A stretch of 46,179 bases of DNA from a virus, in the IMG/VR virus record IMGVR_UViG_3300038468_000020, positions 1-46,179 of that record. One strand, written 5' to 3'. The notes beneath the pieces are model-generated. The model was not told the origin of the DNA and did no database searches. It saw only the letters and a program-made list of their open reading frames with translations. Made by a program: the position numbers and the translations under genes. Below, one piece after another: positions 1-7,089 of the stretch; positions within the stretch are counted from its first letter, which is position 1; the number at the start of each line of letters is the position of its first letter.

Positions 1-127
1 CTGCCCGCCGGGTGGTGCAGGAGCGCGAGGAGTGGCGCAAGTCCGCCGCGTCGTGGCAGAAAAAGTACGAGGCAGCCGTGGCCGAAGTGGCGCGGCTGAA
101 AGCTGAGGTTGCCCACCTGCGCGAGGA
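1..127. repeat. Terminal overlap, left copy (circular genome)
   Basis: These 127 bases recur without a mismatch at 46053-46179, the other end of the window. The gene broken at the left edge is restored in frame when the two copies are merged, so the sequence is a closed circle of 46,052 bp rather than a linear molecule with a functional repeat. The length of 127 matches a common assembler k-mer, which supports an assembly origin. A real short terminal redundancy cannot be excluded from sequence alone. Confidence 0.93.
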
Positions 128-683
128 GTACGGCCGCACGATTCGCACGGACACCGGCCCGGTGGCAACCGTGCCGGCAGACCCACGAATCCTCGCAGCG
201 CTACAGCGGGCCGAAGAACAGTCCGAGCAAGCGCTCAAGGCCGATCAAGAGTATAGGGCCGCCGTGCTGTTGCGGACGCAGCCGATCGACACCCGCGAGG
301 CCAGGCGATGGGAGGCGGCGAAAGAGGCGTGGCTGAAACTCTTGCCGCCGCAGTCCACCTACGAGACCACGCTTCACGACTACTGCGTCGGTGGTGCGGA
401 CGCGCTGTGCCGAGCGTTCGAGGCCGACACAAAGGAGCGTGAGGGCGAGCCCGCTGGCGCGTTCGTGCACGACAACACCACCGTGTACCCTATCACGACG
501 AAGCCCGCCCCCACCCCGCCCGCCGAGCCGAAGCGCGGCGAATTGCCGGAGTGGGCGAAGGAACTGCAACGAGCCTGGTGCGATTTACCAGAACTTCCCG
601 GCAAGAATTGGGACCGCATGGACGCCGCGGTAGGCGACGCAACCGACGCCGCGATCGCCGCGGCCAGGGAGGGGGGCAAATGA
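1..683 (+). CDS. Coiled-coil hypothetical protein, 5' part across the junction
   Basis: The frame is open from base 1. The true start is ATG 45977, behind AAGGAGGA, giving a 252-residue protein once the circle is closed (29 residues precede the GTG at 12). The N-terminal half is a charged helix rich in E, R, K and A with heptad-like spacing (about residues 31-70 of the full protein), so a coiled coil is likely. A proline-rich linker precedes a tryptophan-containing C-terminal segment (GELPEWAKELQ). I recognise no enzyme motif. Its TGA overlaps the next ATG (ATGA), so the two are translationally coupled. Function unknown. Confidence 0.8.
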   Translation, partial: ARRVVQEREEWRKSAASWQKKYEAAVAEVARLKAEVAHLREEYGRTIRTDTGPVATVPADPRILAALQRAEEQSEQALKADQEYRAAVLLRTQPIDTREARRWEAAKEAWLKLLPPQSTYETTLHDYCVGGADALCRAFEADTKEREGEPAGAFVHDNTTVYPITTKPAPTPPAEPKRGELPEWAKELQRAWCDLPELPGKNWDRMDAAVGDATDAAIAAAREGGK

Positions 684-985
684 GCAGCTATTTCAACTCC
701 GAGCAGAACGCCGCAATCGCGAGCTGCGCCAAGGCAGGTCACCACTTCTCACCAAACTCGACGTGCTCTTGCTGCGGGTGGCCAGCCAATTCAATCGACC
801 AAGGCAGAAGGAAATATATCGAAACACAAGAGAAGCGCATCGCCGAGCTTGAGACGGCGCTGCGAAATGTGATTCGTGACGGGGGGACGATGTCGATGTG
901 TCTGCCGGGGAAGGCCCCCGTTGTGGTTGCATGGGACTCTACGGTCGCCGCGGCCCGCGCCGTGCTGGAGGGCAAAAAGCCATGA
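680..985 (+). CDS. Small cysteine-rich hypothetical protein
   Basis: This 101-residue product starts at an ATG overlapping the previous stop (ATGA). Near the N-terminus (about residues 15-33) there is a cluster of cysteines and histidines, SCAKAGHHFSPNSTCSCCGW, that could hold a zinc ion. A short charged helix follows (about residues 45-65) and then a C-terminal segment ending in EGKKP. The layout resembles many small phage early proteins with a metal knuckle plus helix. No family is recognised and the metal site is inferred from spacing only. Confidence 0.7.
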   Translation: MSSYFNSEQNAAIASCAKAGHHFSPNSTCSCCGWPANSIDQGRRKYIETQEKRIAELETALRNVIRDGGTMSMCLPGKAPVVVAWDSTVAAARAVLEGKKP

Positions 986-1290
986 CCATCGAACACGCCG
1001 AGAGATACCTTCAACGTCTGCGGTGCGAAAGCCCCAGCGTGATGCGCTTTCTGGACTACAAGGGGGAGCATATAAAACTCAAGAGGTCTTACACCCCGCG
1101 CCAGGCGAAGAAGCTGGCGAAGGCGGCGGAGCGTTCGCTTTTTTCCATGGCAGTCCCGGCGTTCCCACCAGCGGTGAAATCCCTTTCTAGCTACAGTGAA
1201 TGGCTCATCCGTCTCATTGAGTGGTGGCGCTTTCTTCTTCGCGTCTACGACGAATCCCGGCGCCTGCGAGCGATCGGGGAGGGGCGGTGA
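982..1290 (+). CDS. Basic small hypothetical protein
   Basis: A 102-residue product beginning at ATG 982, which overlaps the preceding TGA by four bases. It is basic, with a lysine/arginine-rich stretch at about residues 30-50 and a tryptophan-rich helix near residues 75-95 (SEWLIRLIEWWRFLLRVYDE). That helix is amphipathic with hydrophobic runs but broken by charges, so a true membrane span is unlikely. No domain recognised. Its stop shares one base with the next start (TGATG), placing it firmly in the co-translated early run. Confidence 0.68.
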   Translation: MTIEHAERYLQRLRCESPSVMRFLDYKGEHIKLKRSYTPRQAKKLAKAAERSLFSMAVPAFPPAVKSLSSYSEWLIRLIEWWRFLLRVYDESRRLRAIGEGR

Positions 1291-2222
1291 TGACCACAGC
1301 ACACGACAAGTTGCCGTCGATCGTGACCCGAGAGGCCGACACTGACGTTGATATGGACGTCGCCCGGGCACAACTGCGCACGTGTGCCGAGTCGGTCGGG
1401 ACACTCCTGCCGATCGCGAGCGCGAAGACGCTTGCCGACGCATTCAACGCCCTCAATGCCGAGCGCGACGCCTTGGCGGCCGAGTACGGCACTCTGTCCG
1501 AAATGTACCGAGACGCGGTTGACGTTATCAGGGACGCCATCGGCGGTGATTTTGAAACATTGGCCGAAGGGGCGGGCCGCCTGGCCGAAATTTGCGCCGC
1601 GCACCGGGGCGAGAGAGACGACCTGCATCGCAAACACGAGGCGGTGAAAGTAGAGCGCGACACCTACAAGGCCGAGGCCGACGAGGCCCAGCGGGCCAAC
1701 GACGGGCTGGCGGAGTCGGTGGCGAGGCTGGCCCGTGAGCGCGACGCCTTGGCGGCCAAGTGCGATAAATTCGCCGAGGATTTACAGAAGACGAGCATGG
1801 AACTAGCGGAAACCCAAGCACTGGAGCTGAACCATCAAGGTGCATGCGTGCGTTTGAAAACGGAGCGCGACAGAGCCCAGCAACAATTACTAGAAGCGCA
1901 AGCCAGCCTGCGCGTTCTTGGCGGTGATTTGGAGGCTGCGAGGCGCGGACGCGACGCCTTGGCGGCTCAGCTCGCGGACATGTCAGAAAACGCCGCGGGC
2001 GCCTGGTGCGTGCTGGGCAAGAAGGCGTGCACCCCAAAGTGCCGCTGTCTGGTGCACGCCGAGGCGGACAAGTCCGCCGCCGACCACGCGGTTGCGGAGG
2101 CGGTCTCTGCGTGCATTGACGCGACCGATAGGATGGGAGACGACGAGCACAAATACACATTGGTCCACCCGGAGACATGGGACGCCGTATTCGACGCCGA
2201 CGCAAATAGGAGGGGACGGTGA
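1290..2222 (+). CDS. Long coiled-coil protein with internal repeats
   Basis: A 310-residue, strongly charged protein. ATG 1290 is chosen over the in-frame GTG 1221 because it overlaps the previous stop as TGATG. Most of residues 50-240 looks like coiled coil made of repeated units beginning ERD or GRD (ERDALAAEYG, ERDDLHRKHE, ERDTYKAEAD, ERDALAAKCD, GRDALAAQLA). The DNA for RDALAA is nearly identical in three places. The C-terminal part carries five or more cysteines (around CTPKCRCLVH), suggesting a small metal-binding or disulfide patch. A structural or scaffolding role is possible; nothing in the sequence proves it. Confidence 0.72.
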   Translation: MTTAHDKLPSIVTREADTDVDMDVARAQLRTCAESVGTLLPIASAKTLADAFNALNAERDALAAEYGTLSEMYRDAVDVIRDAIGGDFETLAEGAGRLAEICAAHRGERDDLHRKHEAVKVERDTYKAEADEAQRANDGLAESVARLARERDALAAKCDKFAEDLQKTSMELAETQALELNHQGACVRLKTERDRAQQQLLEAQASLRVLGGDLEAARRGRDALAAQLADMSENAAGAWCVLGKKACTPKCRCLVHAEADKSAADHAVAEAVSACIDATDRMGDDEHKYTLVHPETWDAVFDADANRRGR

Positions 2223-2407
2223 ACAAAGAGCAGGTCAGATGCCAGCGTTGTGGTTACGAATTCGCGCAGGTGGTCGCGCTCAACGCCCTACAGGCTCTCT
2301 CGGTTGATATCCCGCCAGAGGTAAAGGCAGCGGTGCGCTATTGCGTGGACGGGACTCCGCATGTTTTCGACATCACCGCCCTCGACGCCCGGCGCGGGGG
2401 CAAGTGA
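2219..2407 (+). CDS. Small zinc-ribbon-like protein
   Basis: A 62-residue product starting at GTG 2219, which overlaps the upstream TGA as GTGA. The N-terminus carries one CxxC pair (VRCQRCGYEF, residues 8 and 11), and a third cysteine lies near residue 43 (RYCVDG). Half zinc ribbons like this are common in small phage proteins and may bind metal or dimerise around it. The next gene starts in the stop (TGATG), so the protein is made together with the radical SAM enzyme. Function unknown. Confidence 0.68.
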   Translation: MNKEQVRCQRCGYEFAQVVALNALQALSVDIPPEVKAAVRYCVDGTPHVFDITALDARRGGK

Positions 2408-3129
2408 TGCGCGCAATCTACGAACCCCGCGGCGCCGCGCGTGAGTACGCCGAGAGGGCGGTAAATTTGTATACGGGCTGCTCGCATGGGTGCCTTTACT
2501 GTTTCGCGCCGAACCTCCCGGGCAAGCTGAGGATGACACGCGAGCAATTCAAGCACTGCGCGCCAAGGGACGGCATCCTCGATGCTATTCGCAAGGATGC
2601 GCCGAAGCACGCGGGGCGAGAAGTATTGCTTTGCTTCACCTGCGACCCGTATCCTGACGGGCAACCGCATCAGCTCGCCAACGACGCAATCAAGGCGCTC
2701 CACGACGGTGGTTGCAGGGTCAACGTGCTGACCAAGAGTGGCGGCGGCAGCAAGTCGTGCCTGCCGCTACTCACCCCGCGCCTGGATAGCTACGGCGCGA
2801 CGCTGACGTTTGCGAATACGGACGACTCATACAAGTGGGAGCCGGGCGCGGCGCCACCGCATGAGCGAATTGATTATCTGTGCTATGCGCACAGCCGAGG
2901 CATCCGCACATGGGCCAGCATCGAACCGGTGATCGACCCCGAGCAGAGTCTTTACCTGATTGAGCAATGCAAGATCGGTGTCGACGTGGTGAAGATCGGG
3001 AAATGGAACCATGACGCCCGCGCCAACGCGATCGACTGGCAGGCCTTCGCCGAGCGGGCCGTCGCGCTCTGCAAGTCGCTCGGCCTGCCCTACGTACTCA
3101 AGGCCGACTTGGCGAGGTGGGCGGGGTGA
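2407..3129 (+). CDS. Radical SAM protein, SPL/Rv2578c-like
   Basis: A 240-residue protein with the radical SAM cluster motif CSHGCLYC (C25, C29, C32), whose three cysteines ligate a 4Fe-4S cluster that cleaves S-adenosylmethionine. The preceding NLYTGCSHGC context matches the spore photoproduct lyase/Rv2578c-like group (COG1533) rather than the phage Gp37/Gp68 group. A central stretch (LLCFTCDPYPDG, then VNVLTKSGGG) and a late IEPVID motif fit the partial TIM barrel. It lacks a long C-terminal extension. Possible substrates are DNA photoproducts, a modified base or a protein. Which one cannot be told. Co-translated with the nuclease that follows (GTGA). Confidence 0.85.
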   Translation: MRAIYEPRGAAREYAERAVNLYTGCSHGCLYCFAPNLPGKLRMTREQFKHCAPRDGILDAIRKDAPKHAGREVLLCFTCDPYPDGQPHQLANDAIKALHDGGCRVNVLTKSGGGSKSCLPLLTPRLDSYGATLTFANTDDSYKWEPGAAPPHERIDYLCYAHSRGIRTWASIEPVIDPEQSLYLIEQCKIGVDVVKIGKWNHDARANAIDWQAFAERAVALCKSLGLPYVLKADLARWAG

Positions 3130-3872
3130 CGATTCTCGAGCAGCTCGCCGCGCGCCACTCGTCGGACACCTTCGTCCCCGAGTGCCTGTGTGGGTCGGCC
3201 GGCAGCCGGCGGTTCGACGCCTGGGCCTTGGTCTCCACCTGGTCGCCGATGACGACGATCGGCTACGAGGTCAAGGTGTCGCGCTCGGATTTCGTACGGG
3301 ACACCAAGTGGCCGGAGTACCTGCCCTACTGCCACCTGTTCTACTGGGTGTGCCCGCCGAAGGTGATCGCGGTGAACGAGGTCCCCGAGGGCTGCGGGTT
3401 GATCTATGCCGGGGCCCGGCTGCTGACCAAGGTCAAGGCCCCGCGCCGGGAATCTGACCCGAAGTGCCTCACCGAGATCATGACCCACGTCCTCATGTGC
3501 CGGGCGCGCGTTGCGCCGGGGTTTCGTGCGGGGTACATCGAGCCTGAAAGCGGCGCCGACTACTGGCGGCGGTGGCTTGCTGAGAAACGCGAGCACGCGG
3601 ATCTAGGGCGGGCGGTAGGTGTCGCGCTTCACGCCGAGGTCAGACGGGCACAACAAGAGGCGATGGAAGCGCAGGCCGAGGCAAAGGGCTACGAGGCATT
3701 CAAGGAAGCCCTCCGGGCCGCCGGCATGAACCCCGACCACCCGAGCCAGTGGAGCGCGCGGCGCGAGGTGCAGAGGTACGTGCATGGCGACGACAGGCTC
3801 AGGAGACTCGCGGAGAGTGCGCGGCGGCTGAGCGCGGAACTCGACGAGGTGGCGGGTGACGCCCATGTGTAA
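3126..3872 (+). CDS. MmcB-like PD-(D/E)XK nuclease domain protein
   Basis: A 248-residue protein from GTG 3126 (GTGA overlap). Residues 28-75 match the MmcB-related DNA repair fold of the PD-(D/E)XK superfamily: RRFDAWAL (D31), then YEVKVSRSDF (E48, K50) and KWPEYLPYCHLFYWV. The E-x-K with following SRSDF and KWPEY is the family hallmark. The C-terminal half (from about residue 140) is helical and charged. MmcB proteins are linked to mutagenic repair and in phages to DNA processing. Here it sits beside radical SAM, HNH, methylase and helicase genes. Cleavage activity is inferred. Confidence 0.8.
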   Translation: MTILEQLAARHSSDTFVPECLCGSAGSRRFDAWALVSTWSPMTTIGYEVKVSRSDFVRDTKWPEYLPYCHLFYWVCPPKVIAVNEVPEGCGLIYAGARLLTKVKAPRRESDPKCLTEIMTHVLMCRARVAPGFRAGYIEPESGADYWRRWLAEKREHADLGRAVGVALHAEVRRAQQEAMEAQAEAKGYEAFKEALRAAGMNPDHPSQWSARREVQRYVHGDDRLRRLAESARRLSAELDEVAGDAHV

Positions 3873-3988
3873 CCCCGACCTCCTCACCCGCCACGAGGCG
3901 GACGAACGATCGACGTGATGGCCAGGAGATGAAAACGTGACCGGCATTTGGCGAAGTGCGGATGGATCGATTGAGCTGAGATGCTGTT

Positions 3989-4017
3989 ATAACGGTTGAC
4001 ACAAAACCAATAACGGT
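3989..4017 (+). promoter_or_regulatory. Tandem ATAACGGT repeats, candidate operator
   Basis: The octamer ATAACGGT occurs at 3989-3996 and again at 4010-4017, start to start 21 bp, exactly two helical turns. The first copy touches the -35 box and the second lies in the promoter spacer. A protein bound to both would face one side of the helix and cover the promoter. The binding protein is unknown. Confidence 0.5.
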
Positions 4018-4024
4018 GTATACG
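3996..4024 (+). promoter_or_regulatory. Sigma70-type promoter upstream of HNH gene, leaderless
   Basis: A perfect -35 box TTGACA (3996-4001), a 17-bp spacer, and a -10 box TATACG (4019-4024). The expected start point about 7 bases later falls on the ATG at 4030, and there is no Shine-Dalgarno sequence. The transcript would therefore be leaderless. This is one of the best promoter matches in the window and one of the few in non-coding DNA. Confidence 0.75.
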
Positions 4025-4029
4025 TCATC

Positions 4030-4560
4030 ATGGGAAAACAAAAACCATTCGATCTGGAAAAGGCATCGGAGATGTATGCGTCCGGACTTTCTACTCCCGA
4101 TGTCGCAAAAGCGATGGGTGTTTCGCCTGCAACGGCGCAGCGGAGGCTTCGAGGATCTGGGGTTGTAATGCGGTCCTGCTCGGAGGCAGCGGCTGCGTCG
4201 TTCGCCAACGGGAGATCACCACCCAGATTCTGGCTTGGCAAAAAGCAACCGGCTGAGATGGTGTTAAAGAGGGCGAAGAAAACAACCGGACCAGGAAACG
4301 GAAGATGGATCGACGGTAGATCGGTACGCGAGTACAGAAAACTGGTTGAAAAGTACGAATGCGAAAAATGTGGTACCAGGATAAAATTAGTTATTCACCA
4401 CATCAACGCCGACCACTACGACAACACAGACGGCAATCTGTCTGTTTTGTGCGAGTCGTGCCATAACGCCCTTCACGTCATGGCCCGTCATGCGAGAAAC
4501 AGAGGTGAAAAAACCATCCCAAAAAGCAACACGCCGTGCGGGTGGAATCGTGTAAAATGA
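4030..4560 (+). CDS. HNH endonuclease with N-terminal HTH
   Basis: A 176-residue HNH nuclease. Residues 12-44 form a helix-turn-helix of the resolvase/sigma type (MYASGLSTPDVAKAMGVSP). Residues 109-149 are the zinc-bound HNH core, with CEKC (C111, C114), VIHHINADH (H123/H124), DGNLSVLC (N136) and CESCHNALH (C141, C144, H149). This is the layout of free-standing phage homing or packaging-associated HNH proteins. Its codon use and base composition are noticeably AT-richer than its neighbours, and it has its own promoter with no ribosome site. These are signs of a separately acquired, mobile gene. It ends in ATGA overlap with the methylase. Confidence 0.87.
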   Translation: MGKQKPFDLEKASEMYASGLSTPDVAKAMGVSPATAQRRLRGSGVVMRSCSEAAAASFANGRSPPRFWLGKKQPAEMVLKRAKKTTGPGNGRWIDGRSVREYRKLVEKYECEKCGTRIKLVIHHINADHYDNTDGNLSVLCESCHNALHVMARHARNRGEKTIPKSNTPCGWNRVK

Positions 4561-5084
4561 ACTCTGAATTATTCCCTGTGCCCGAGTGCGACCGTTCGCG
4601 CGATGCCTGGCGGACGCCGCTCTCGTTGTTCAAGGCGCTTGATGCGGAGTTTCACTTCGTCATCGATCTGGCGGCGGACGAAACCAACCACCTCTGCCCT
4701 CGGTACTTCACGGCCGGCGACGATGCGCTCAGACAGGCGTGGCCGCGGGCGGACGAGGGTTGGTGTTGGCTCAATCCGCCGTTCTCTCGACTGCCGGGAT
4801 TCTCGGCAGAGGCGGCCAGCCAGCACAAGCACGGCTCCAACGTCGTCATGCTGGTTCCGGCGCACCGTGTCGAGCAGGCGTGGTGGCACACGAACGTCCT
4901 AGGTGTTGCGTCTGAAATCCGGTTCCCACGGGGCCGCGTCGAGTACGTGCCGCCGCCGGGCGTCAGGTCGAGCGGGCCGGCGTTCCCGTCTGTGATCGTG
5001 GTGTACCGGTGGCCTGTGACGTTCGAGACGCGCGCCGTGAGCTGGTCGCCCCGCCTCTTCGCCGACCAGGAGGACGCACTGTGA
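4557..5084 (+). CDS. Phage Dam-like DNA N6-adenine methyltransferase
   Basis: A 175-residue enzyme that would methylate adenine in DNA using S-adenosylmethionine. The pattern WRTPLSLFKALDAEFHF, then VIDLAADETNHLCPRYFT and CWLNPPFSRLP (catalytic NPPF at 73-76) is typical of the phage N-6-adenine methyltransferase family (PF05869). The length is normal. The start is ATG 4557, overlapping the HNH stop. No partner restriction enzyme with a recognisable motif lies next to it, so protection of phage DNA from host restriction or regulation of packaging is more likely than a restriction-modification pair. Confidence 0.88.
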   Translation: MNSELFPVPECDRSRDAWRTPLSLFKALDAEFHFVIDLAADETNHLCPRYFTAGDDALRQAWPRADEGWCWLNPPFSRLPGFSAEAASQHKHGSNVVMLVPAHRVEQAWWHTNVLGVASEIRFPRGRVEYVPPPGVRSSGPAFPSVIVVYRWPVTFETRAVSWSPRLFADQEDAL

Positions 5085-5305
5085 ACCACAGGGACAGACT
5101 CCATGCGGAGAGAGAGGTTTGCCGCGCACTCGCCGAGGCTCAGTCGCGGCTGCTCAACTACAACGATCTCTCCGGGGCGATCGGGTGGTCGCTGCTCGCC
5201 GTGATTCGCATATCGAATTTTCCCGGCGGAGACCTTGCTGCTGCGGCGCTTGCGGAAGAGTTCGCCGAGCATAGGCGGGGCGCCGACCAGGAGGACGCCC
5301 GATAA
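5081..5305 (+). CDS. Small hypothetical protein
   Basis: A 74-residue product from GTG 5081, which abuts the methylase stop and is preceded by AGGAGG at 5069-5074. It begins with a charged helix (RDRLHAEREVCRALAEAQ) and ends GADQEDAR, echoing the FADQEDAL end of the methylase upstream, because 17 bases around the ribosome site are duplicated. No domain recognised. It is likely an alpha-helical accessory protein co-made with the helicase, whose ATG overlaps its stop (TAATG). Confidence 0.62.
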   Translation: MNHRDRLHAEREVCRALAEAQSRLLNYNDLSGAIGWSLLAVIRISNFPGGDLAAAALAEEFAEHRRGADQEDAR

Positions 5306-6981
5306 TGGACCTCCGCCCCTACCAGCTTTCGGCCGTCTCCGCCTACCAAGCGGCTCTCGCCGACAAAGTACGCCGGTCCTTGATCGTGTTGCCGACCGGC
5401 ACCGGCAAGACGGTTGTCGGTCTGCGCATTGCGCGAGAAGTCGGAGGCCGCTGTCTGTGGCTCGCGCATCGCGAGGAGCTGCTCGACCAACCGTTGCGCA
5501 CGTTGCCGCACGTCTGGCCTGTGCGGGGTGGCGTGGTCAAGGCGGCCCGTGATGACTGCCGCGCTCAAGTGGTGTTCGGGAGCGTGGCAACATTGCGCAA
5601 CGAGGCACGTCTAGATCGCTGCGGGCTGTTTGATTTCGTGGTGGTCGACGAGGCGCACCATGCGCCGGCCGAAAGTTACCGGATGATCCTTGAACGGCTC
5701 GGCTGCTTCACCAGCGGTCCGCCGATTCTCGGGTTGTCGGCGACGCCGGAGCGCGCGGACAAGCAACAGCTCGATCAGATATTCGAGTCGGTCTGCTACA
5801 GCTACCCGCTCCGATCGGCGATTGAGCAAGGGTATCTCGTTGCGGTCAAGATGGAGGCGAGGCCGATCGCCGTTGATCTAGACGCCATCAAACAGCGGGC
5901 CGGAGATTTCGAGACGAGCGAGCTGGCGTTGTCGCTGTTGCGCGCCGGAATCGTCGAGCAGGTGGCACTTGCTGTCCGCGAATTGGCGGCCGATAGGCGC
6001 ACGCTGGTCTTCACGGTTTCGGTTGACCAGGCGCGGTTGACAGCAGAGGCGTTGACCGCTGCGGGCGTATCGGCGAGCTGGGTTGCTGGTGAGCTAGCGA
6101 CGTCGGAGCGGCGCGCGCGGATCACGGCGTTTGCCGCCGGGCGCATTCGCGTTTTGTGCAACTGCATGGTGCTGACCGAGGGATTTGACGATCCCGGAGT
6201 CGAATGCATCGCGATGGCGCGGCCGACACAGAGCAAGTCGCTCTACGTGCAGTGCGTCGGTCGCGGGTTACGGATCGCGCCGGGGAAAGCGGATTGCCTG
6301 TTGATCGACATGGTCGGGTTGTCACGGCGTCACACGCTGATCCAGGCGCCGATCATCTTCGGCGAGGAGGCCGGGCTTGAGGCGCGGCGCGCTGCCGATG
6401 CGGCGTTGACCGCCGAGAAGGATGAAGAGATCCGGCTGCGGCATTGGGCGCCGATCATGATCCATCAGGTCGTCGGCCTGCAAGGGTTCTCGCGGTCGTC
6501 AATGTCGTGGGTACGGACGGAGGACGGGCGTCTGGCGATGAGCTGCGGAAAGTTCGGCACGCTGCGGATCTCTCCTGATGCCGATCTCTGGACGGTGGAT
6601 GTTGTCGGCCGTCGTGAGGGTGCCTCGCGCGAGGCGCTGACCGTCGAGCCCGTGGATCTCGAATTTGCCCAGGGGCTCGCTGAGGACTACGTCCGCCGGA
6701 TCGGCGTCACGTCGATCGCGATCAAAGAGGCGTCTTGGCGGTTGCGGCCGGCGAGCGATAAGCAGATCGCCGCGCTCAAGAGATGCGGCGTTGCCGTTCC
6801 ATCGACGCTGACCGCGGGAGAGGCGAGCGACGCGCTCACGGCGTCGGCAGCGGCGTCGAAGGGACATGACCCGGCGACACCGAAGCAGATCGCTTACCTC
6901 GCACGGCTTGGGATCGAGACCGAGGAGGGGATCACCAAGCGGGAGGCGGGGAGGCTGATCGCGGGGGCGCGGGGAGAATGA
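5305..6981 (+). CDS. Superfamily 2 DEAH-box helicase
   Basis: A 558-residue ATP-driven nucleic acid translocase. Visible motifs in order: Q-like RPYQLSAV (4-11), Walker A PTGTGKT (30-36), DEAH (115-118), motif III SAT (145-147), TEGFDDP (291-297) and motif VI QCVGRGLR (316-323). Both RecA-like domains are complete. The C-terminus bears two copies of a small domain, SDKQIAALKRCGV (about 484-511) and TPKQIAYLARLGI (about 525-553), seen in other phage helicases and possibly binding DNA or a partner. It lies just before the primase, so a replication or replication-restart role is likely. Start ATG overlaps the previous stop. Confidence 0.92.
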   Translation: MDLRPYQLSAVSAYQAALADKVRRSLIVLPTGTGKTVVGLRIAREVGGRCLWLAHREELLDQPLRTLPHVWPVRGGVVKAARDDCRAQVVFGSVATLRNEARLDRCGLFDFVVVDEAHHAPAESYRMILERLGCFTSGPPILGLSATPERADKQQLDQIFESVCYSYPLRSAIEQGYLVAVKMEARPIAVDLDAIKQRAGDFETSELALSLLRAGIVEQVALAVRELAADRRTLVFTVSVDQARLTAEALTAAGVSASWVAGELATSERRARITAFAAGRIRVLCNCMVLTEGFDDPGVECIAMARPTQSKSLYVQCVGRGLRIAPGKADCLLIDMVGLSRRHTLIQAPIIFGEEAGLEARRAADAALTAEKDEEIRLRHWAPIMIHQVVGLQGFSRSSMSWVRTEDGRLAMSCGKFGTLRISPDADLWTVDVVGRREGASREALTVEPVDLEFAQGLAEDYVRRIGVTSIAIKEASWRLRPASDKQIAALKRCGVAVPSTLTAGEASDALTASAAASKGHDPATPKQIAYLARLGIETEEGITKREAGRLIAGARGE

Positions 6982-7089
6982 CACGCGGCCCGACTTGCGC
7001 TATACGCCACCGCCCCGGTAGCTCCGGGGCATAACCGCGCGGCGCCCCGTTCCCCCCTGCGGGGCGCCGTCGCAGACAGGGGTTTTGAC
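6982..7089. other. 108-bp gap with two strong hairpins
   Basis: Between helicase and primase lie two perfect stems: GCCCCGG-tagct-CCGGGGC (7012-7030), and a 10-bp stem, 7040-7049 pairing with 7060-7069, with a 10-base loop. Neither is followed by a T-run, so simple intrinsic termination is doubtful. They sit in the leader of the primase-helicase mRNA and could slow the polymerase, protect the RNA or tune translation. The primase ATG has only a weak ribosome site. The ATACGCCACC motif at 7002-7011 recurs at 39905 and 40266. Confidence 0.7.

Larger units (their letters stand above)
3873..4029. other. 157-bp intergenic control region
   Basis: This gap separates the MmcB-like gene from the HNH gene. 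It contains only fragmentary reading frames of about 20 codons (for example from 3865 and 3937), which I do not consider genes. The first half is ordinary GC-rich sequence. The second half is AT-richer and holds a direct repeat of ATAACGGT and a near-consensus promoter, listed separately. Confidence 0.7.

Noticed and set aside
3865-3996. Short frames at 3865 and 3937 between the MmcB-like and HNH genes
   Set aside because: Each has about 20 codons, no consistent ribosome site and no protein-like composition.
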